Shown: one piece after another, positions 59,287-64,000 of the stretch
Position numbering within the stretch: the stretch's first letter is position 1
How the letters are laid out: each line of letters begins with the position of its first letter
Assembly (NCBI RefSeq): GCF_021155775.2
Contig: NC_060235.2
Span: 11,998,884-12,062,883, forward strand
Length of the DNA stretch: 64,000 bases
Reading direction: 5' to 3'
Source: Neodiprion pinetum
Taxonomy: Eukaryota > Arthropoda > Insecta > Hymenoptera > Diprionidae
Position numbers and translations under genes: made by a program
Notes under the pieces: model-generated
Databases searched by the model: none
Told to the model about the DNA's origin: nothing
The model's input: the letters and a program-made list of their open reading frames with translations, nothing else

Positions 59287-60413
59287 AATGTATATATATA
59301 TAAATAATAAAATTATTATTTATTTATTAATTATATATTGCAACGAGGCATTTTTATTGCGCGTTCCACACGGCTCCCCGAACTCTAGACGGACCATAAA
59401 CTCAGGGAGCACGCGGAGCAGACCGCGGCTCATTTCGAAAAAGAGCGCCAGGACAACAGTCACGCATCCGAGACTCTAAGAGGGGACCATCACCGGTCTA
59501 GCGAATAAGACTTTTCAGGATTTTTGTTTATTTTTTTTTGGGTGGCGAGTAAATGCGGCCTCAGACAGGGGATCGGCAGCAAATTCGAACGACGTTACTG
59601 GATGGCAATCGCGGCGGATCGCGACGAAAGGAGGGCCTCACACGAGGCTACGGAGAGAGCGTCAACGGAGAGCTCTGCCGCGACGGAATCCAAGGCGGAC
59701 GAGATTCCCGTTGGTGGCCGGCGAGCCGTAGCCCCCCCCCCCCCTCCGTCGCCCAACTGACGACAGGTACCCTCGCGAAGTCGTCACCACGCCACTGCCA
59801 AGCTACGGGGTACCAGAGACTGGCCAGCCAATCAACATCCCGCGACAGCGGAATTCAACGATAGCGATACGCTAGATTGTAAGAATTGCGTAACGAGAAC
59901 CCCAATTAGATCGGGGAAATTTTGACTATGGATAGCGCCTATGTCCGGGGCGTTTTCGAATTGCGGCTCCGATTTGCAGGACTCGTCACTTGAGTCCTGG
60001 CGACGTCGCGTGGTGGGTGAAAAGAACTTAGTGAGCCAGAACAAAGAAAAGAGAGAAATCGCGTGCCGTGGCTGCCACGGGAGTCGGGGAATTCCTCGGG
60101 TGGTTACGAAGTGGTAAGCGCTTGTAATTCTTTGCGGGCATATTTCGAGCGCAAGTTAGATTGGCACACTGATACACGGTCGGCCCACTTAATCTTGGAG
60201 TTAGAGTAGCGCTCGAAATCTGTTTGCCGATCTCCTTGATGATGACCGTGGCCTGAGTTTCGCGATAACGCGTAGAGTCAAGTGGATCCCTGTAAAGTTT
60301 CGCGTAGAGTCACGGTTTCGAGTGGGGAACAATTTCGGTTCGAAATTGAGTGCGGCCAAATTCCGCTGCACGGGGTCTCGTCGAATCTGCGTACGTAAAA
60401 AGGGTCACCTCTC

Positions 60414-60468
60414 GGGGGGGGGGGGGGGGGGGGGGGGGAGGGGGGGGGGGGGAGGGGGGGGGGGGGGG
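60414..60468 (+). repeat. Poly-G tract
   Basis: 55 nt of G with A only at 60439 and 60453. Strong G-quadruplex potential, and a likely site of assembly length error. Confidence 0.95.
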
Positions 60469-60615
60469 TCGCGTGTTACTGTGCGTAGATGCTCGGTTTA
60501 GCGGGAAGGGTTGCGAACTTTGTGGAAATAGTGACTACGACTGGAGCTCGGATGCGTCATAATACGCTACACACCCGCACGATCAGAAAAGCTTCCTAGA
60601 GTTATTAATTCGGTC

Positions 60616-60891
60616 GCGATTAGCGCGTCGAGTCACGTCTTTTTGGTTGAGTTTACGAATTCTTGTGCATCAGTAAGGTGGCGACTAGCGCCCGTAGAAA
60701 TAAGACATTACCTAGATTTAATCACGATGGCGATTAGCGCGTCCATTATGATCTAGATCACGTTTTGTTTAGCGGTTTATAAGTAGGTGACGATTAGCGT
60801 CGTAGTCGAGGACGATCGCGGGCAGCGCATCGAGTCCAAATCTTGTTTTTGGTTTTTGCGAGTTAGGGTATTATTAAGACGGCGACTAGCG
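60616..60891 (+). repeat. Spaced GGCGAYTAGCGC motif array
   Basis: Five occurrences of GCGATTAGCG/GCGACTAGCG/ACGATTAGCG-type words at about 60616, 60679, 60729, 60789 and 60880, roughly 50-90 bp apart, in otherwise dissimilar sequence. Confidence 0.6.
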
Positions 60892-61384
60892 CACGTAGGC
60901 CGTAGAGGTCTCCTAGATTTATTCACCTGTTTTTTTTATTATTTGGTTTGTTTCTCCCTTCCTTATTCCTTTTGGATTGAATTGAGGCATTTGTATCTGG
61001 AATCGCGAAGGACGACTTTCGCCCTAGTATTATTATTTTTATTATTATTTTTTTTTTGTAATATCGCTGCCGAGAAATATATTATTGGAATTTTATAGTG
61101 ATTTGGCCAAACCACGCGTTGGCTTACTTGTGTTGCATCTCTCTCCACCCAAAAATTACCCCTTTCCTCTCCGCGGTACTGAGCTATCGAGTATATGGTC
61201 GCGGTATTTCGCATTACCGATTTCGAGGCGTGTTAATCACGCCAGGCGCCCAATAAATTTCGCGATATTGTTTTAGGTCCAGGGTACATCGTGGACGCCG
61301 ATTTATTGTGCACGAGGTAAGTTCTCGGTCATTCTCTCCGAGTGACCGAAGAGCGGGAAAAATCCACGTCACAATATGTATATA

Positions 61385-61640
61385 CCGGGAGAATCTCTTG
61401 AAACTATACATACAATGCACATGCGCAAGTTTTATCGGCTGCTCGGGCAGGCTGGCCACTCCGAGTTTCTGCTGTCAAACTCTGTTTCTGGCGGCGATGT
61501 AGTTCATACAGATGATTGAGGTGAGAATCTCAAATAGTCGAGGTAATGACTCGGAAAGTCGATGCTAATGCTCTTTGAAAATTGGCTTCATTCGACTGAA
61601 ATGAGAAATCTGTTCGAATGTTGGGTGCTTGGAAGAACCG
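61385..61640 (+). mobile_element. TIR transposon of unassigned superfamily, copy 3 (end fragment)
   Basis: Begins CCGGGAGAATCTCTTGAAAC at 61385 after TATA and contains the GCACATGCGCAAG block. It follows copy 1 until the hAT element cuts it at 61641. Confidence 0.8.
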
Positions 61641-62152
61641 CAGTGGCGTAGCTAGGTGGACAAGGGCCCCGGTGCATAAAGAAAAAATCGGGCCCTCCCC
61701 CCTTTTCCACATGGCTGCATTACTGCAGCCCTTAAACTTATAGGTAGGGGTAAGATAAGAATGCAGTCACTTGCACTTACCCCTAGTAAGATAAGTCCAT
61801 GAGGCACCTGTATAATAAGGTTTGAAATCCCTATCTGTTTAGCAAAAGGAAATAACAATAAATGAACAACGATGCACATGACGCTACATAATAATTATTA
61901 TACAGATGAGATGAACACACAGAAAAAGTAAGATTGTTAATAATGAGTAGAAAGTTTCGTGTCTTGAGCACCCGATGTAAGAATGTATGTAGATGTGTGT
62001 TTACATTTTGGAATCTTACGCTTCCGATGGGAAGCCACGCAAGACGGGCAAATCCGTCTAATAAATGATATGCGGATATGCATATCATTAATTGCAAGAA
62101 GTGGATTGTTAAGAGATATAAATTCGAAAAACTGGTGATTTCGAAAAATTAA

Positions 62153-62229
62153 GGACGGAGCCAGGAATCGAACCTGGCGTCTAGAGATACTTGACCGGAG
62201 CCTTACTCCACTAGACCACCTAGCCGCCC
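62153..62229 (-). tRNA. tRNA-like sequence (pseudogene or SINE head)
   Basis: On the minus strand, box A TGGTCTAGTGG (62218-62208) and box B GGTTCGATTCC (62174-62164) are perfect pol III promoter boxes, and the T arm folds (CCAGG/CCTGG). The acceptor stem pairs imperfectly and the anticodon arm does not fold, so I do not assign an isotype. It lies inside the hAT element between terminus and transposase. Confidence 0.55.
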
Positions 62230-62281
62230 TGACTCTGTTGTCGTTGATTTTTATCATTGTTAATAATATTTCCAGTCAAAT

Positions 62282-63843
62282 TCACAATCCCTTGCGCGCT
62301 TTCATTTTTGCAAATTCGTCTATCACTTCACTCAAATCCAAGTTTGATGCGGTCTTGTTTTCAATTGCAATTAATGATAAATGTCGGAGTCGATCTTGCT
62401 CCATAACGTTTCTTAAATCATTTTTTATAACCTTTAATTTACTGAAAGATTTTTTCATAACGCAGACATGACAGGAATAGTGTGAAACAGTAACATTGCT
62501 GTGTACATTTCCGTAAGGTAACATTCCAGCACTCCAAATTTCGTTATAACTTCCTTACAAAATTGATGAATTGACCATGTCTCGGACAATTTAGGAAGGA
62601 CCAGATGATGAACATTAAGAAACTGAAGCGAAAAATTGGGTCCTATTATATCGGAATTTTTTATCTGAAACCGATCACATTTTTTGAGTAAAGTTGTTTT
62701 ATCCATGCTGAGCAAATTTTTTGGAGTTAGAAAGTCGAACGTTTTACATACTGCACTCATACCATTGAAACGCGCCTCTAACTAAGTAATTATTACGTCG
62801 AGTACATTGTTGAAAATAGTAATTTTAAAGATGTCTTCCCGGTTGTGAAACCGGTGGTCAGAAGCCAATTCATCAAAATGCTTTTTACTTTTTCTTTTTC
62901 GCTTTTCTGGAAAAGTGGAATCAATATCCTATTTTTTCGCAGTTTCACTGGCCTTGCATTTAAATGACTCGAAGTTATGTCTGTACTTTTTCAATTTCTC
63001 TATGGTTTCATCCAAAGCCGTACTCGTCTCATCTAAAACAATATCACGCTTCTGCAAAATTTTGGAAACATAATTCATGTCGTTTAATATACGATGCATG
63101 AATTCACAAAGAAATACAAACTCAAAATTGAGCATTTTTCATTATATAATTCATGCGTCACTACGTTTGTCTTTAGTGGAACTCTTCAGCGTTATTTCGG
63201 ATAATGCTTTGATGATATCGACAAAACGAAAGTTGACTGCAGATATTGTGTTAACCCTACTAGACCATCTTGTCTGATTCAATTTTTTTTAAATATTTTC
63301 TGATTCGCCAGTGAATTTTGATAAGAGGTCCCAACGCCTAATGCTGTTTTCAAAGAAGTTTTACAAGTCTTGCATTATTGCAAAGAATTTCTGAATTTCG
63401 ACAGAACTTCTAACGGCATCGTTTATCACCAAATTTAAGTTATGACTGGCGCAATGTATGTACTCGGCGGTTGGTTGAATATCTTTAATTTGCTTTTGTA
63501 CACCATTATATGCAAAACTCATTACACTAGCCCCATCGTAACCTTGACCGACTCACTTTTTGACATCAAGACTTTTTCCGGAGTACAACGTGGTCGCTTG
63601 ATTGACTAAATCTGCAGCGATGTGTTTGGTGACTGCATGGAAACCCAAAAAATCTTCTTTTACCTCGATATCGATTGGCTCTCCATTTTTCGATGTGGAT
63701 ATTACTGCATAACTTACAACAATACTCAGCTGATCCACCTTCGACGTGTCCTGCGTGGTATCCATGATGATGGTAAAAAACGGTGACGCCCTAATTTGAT
63801 CCAACAGATGATTTTCAAGTTTGGTGCCCAAACACTTGATCAT
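62282..63843 (-). pseudogene. hAT transposase, ZMYM1-like, degenerate
   Basis: From 63843 the minus strand reads FFTIIMDTTQDTSKVDQLSI (first catalytic Asp region) and EDFLGFHAVTKHIAADLV. In other frames it continues with GYDGASVMSFAYNGVQ and ASHNLNLVINDAV, the usual hAT core. After many frame changes (63540, 63290, 63135, 62930) the C-terminal part gives CKTFDFLTPKNLL and LRHLSLIAIENK, the hAT dimerisation region. Upstream exons or N-terminus are likely cut by a frame change near 63850. Dead copy. Confidence 0.82.
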
Positions 63844-64000
63844 TTCATTTTGAATTGTTGCACTCAGTTATCTTGTATATCCTGAAAACATGATAAAATA
63901 TTTTTAAAAATTAGAACATGAAAACATATAAAATTAAGGTGGTAGTCTACCATTTTAATGACTTTTTTCAATAATTTTTTTCTTATAGTAAAATTTATTC

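Larger units (their letters stand above)
59287..61384. other. GC-rich unassigned region
   Basis: Composition changes sharply from the AT-rich surroundings. It contains a G tract (60414-60468) and a spaced motif array (60616-60891). Several ORFs are open, but with Arg/Ser/Pro-rich, family-less translations typical of GC-rich non-coding DNA. It could be a long LTR, a host 5' UTR/promoter or an exon of a host gene extending outside what I can recognise. Confidence 0.4.
61641..64000 (-). mobile_element. hAT transposon, left part (runs off the window)
   Basis: Starts CAGTGGCGTAGCTAGG...GGGCCCCGGTGCA, a terminus typical of hAT elements, inserted in TIR transposon copy 3. Transposase of the ZMYM1-like hAT group lies on the minus strand. 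The other terminus is beyond position 64000, so the target duplication cannot be checked. Confidence 0.85.

Noticed and set aside
59524..60562. Arg/Ser/Gly-rich ORFs in the GC-rich region, including a poly-Gly one
   Set aside because: Composition-driven; the Gly run is the poly-G tract in translation.
62153..62229. A functional tRNA gene
   Set aside because: Anticodon arm does not fold and the acceptor stem is imperfect; treated as tRNA-like.

Overview
This window looks like transposon-dense euchromatin or pericentric DNA from an insect. I read it as insect because it holds an errantivirus-type Gypsy provirus with an env gene, Penelope and DIRS elements, and animal-type EnSpm, Mutator-like and hAT transposons, with spliced genes and an AT-rich background. 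A hymenopteran is possible, but nothing in the sequence proves the order. I recognise no conserved housekeeping gene. Almost every readable protein belongs to a mobile element, and many elements sit inside one another.

1-14.5 kb: a decayed transposase-exonuclease tail (5-1153). Then a 10.2 kb EnSpm/CACTA-like transposon (2070-12237) with matching terminal inverted repeats and AT-rich subterminal arrays. It carries a two-exon transposase on the minus strand and a divergent, apparently intact six-exon BEN-domain gene on the plus strand. A 2.7 kb solo-LTR-like block (2572-5279) lies in its left side. A Gypsy gag-protease remnant follows (12515-14320).

15.8-21.2 kb: a TIR transposon of unassigned type (copy 1 of 3 in the window), split by a Penelope-like element (16534-18820, 11-bp target duplication) and by a 416-bp solo LTR (19145-19560, 5-bp duplication).

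22-31 kb: a nearly complete DIRS-type retrotransposon (22343-27545) with gag, RT/RNase H, tyrosine recombinase, inverted terminal repeats and an internal complementary region. It is followed by an integrase scrap, a MITE, and a broken minus-strand gene (29924-31247) split by a 282-bp solo LTR.

32-44.8 kb: a Gypsy RT scrap; a second Mutator-like transposase-exonuclease pseudogene (33895-35860); a second EnSpm transposase (36531-40262) split by a long-TIR foldback and a solo LTR; a foldback holding a SWIM zinc-finger ORF; and copy 2 of the TIR transposon.

44.8-57.5 kb: a large palindrome with arms of about 1.5 kb, each carrying a retropepsin scrap and an LTR. A 9.6 kb errantivirus (46510-56118) with near-identical LTRs and a 4-bp target duplication has inserted in its right arm.

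57.5-64 kb: small palindromic elements, a GC-rich unassigned stretch with a 55-nt G tract and a spaced motif array, copy 3 of the TIR transposon, and a truncated hAT transposon with a tRNA-like sequence inside it.

The best candidate for something new is the EnSpm unit at 2070-12237: a divergent transposase/BEN gene pair sharing a 411-bp intergenic region, in which the BEN gene reads through all six exons while the transposase carries a frameshift.
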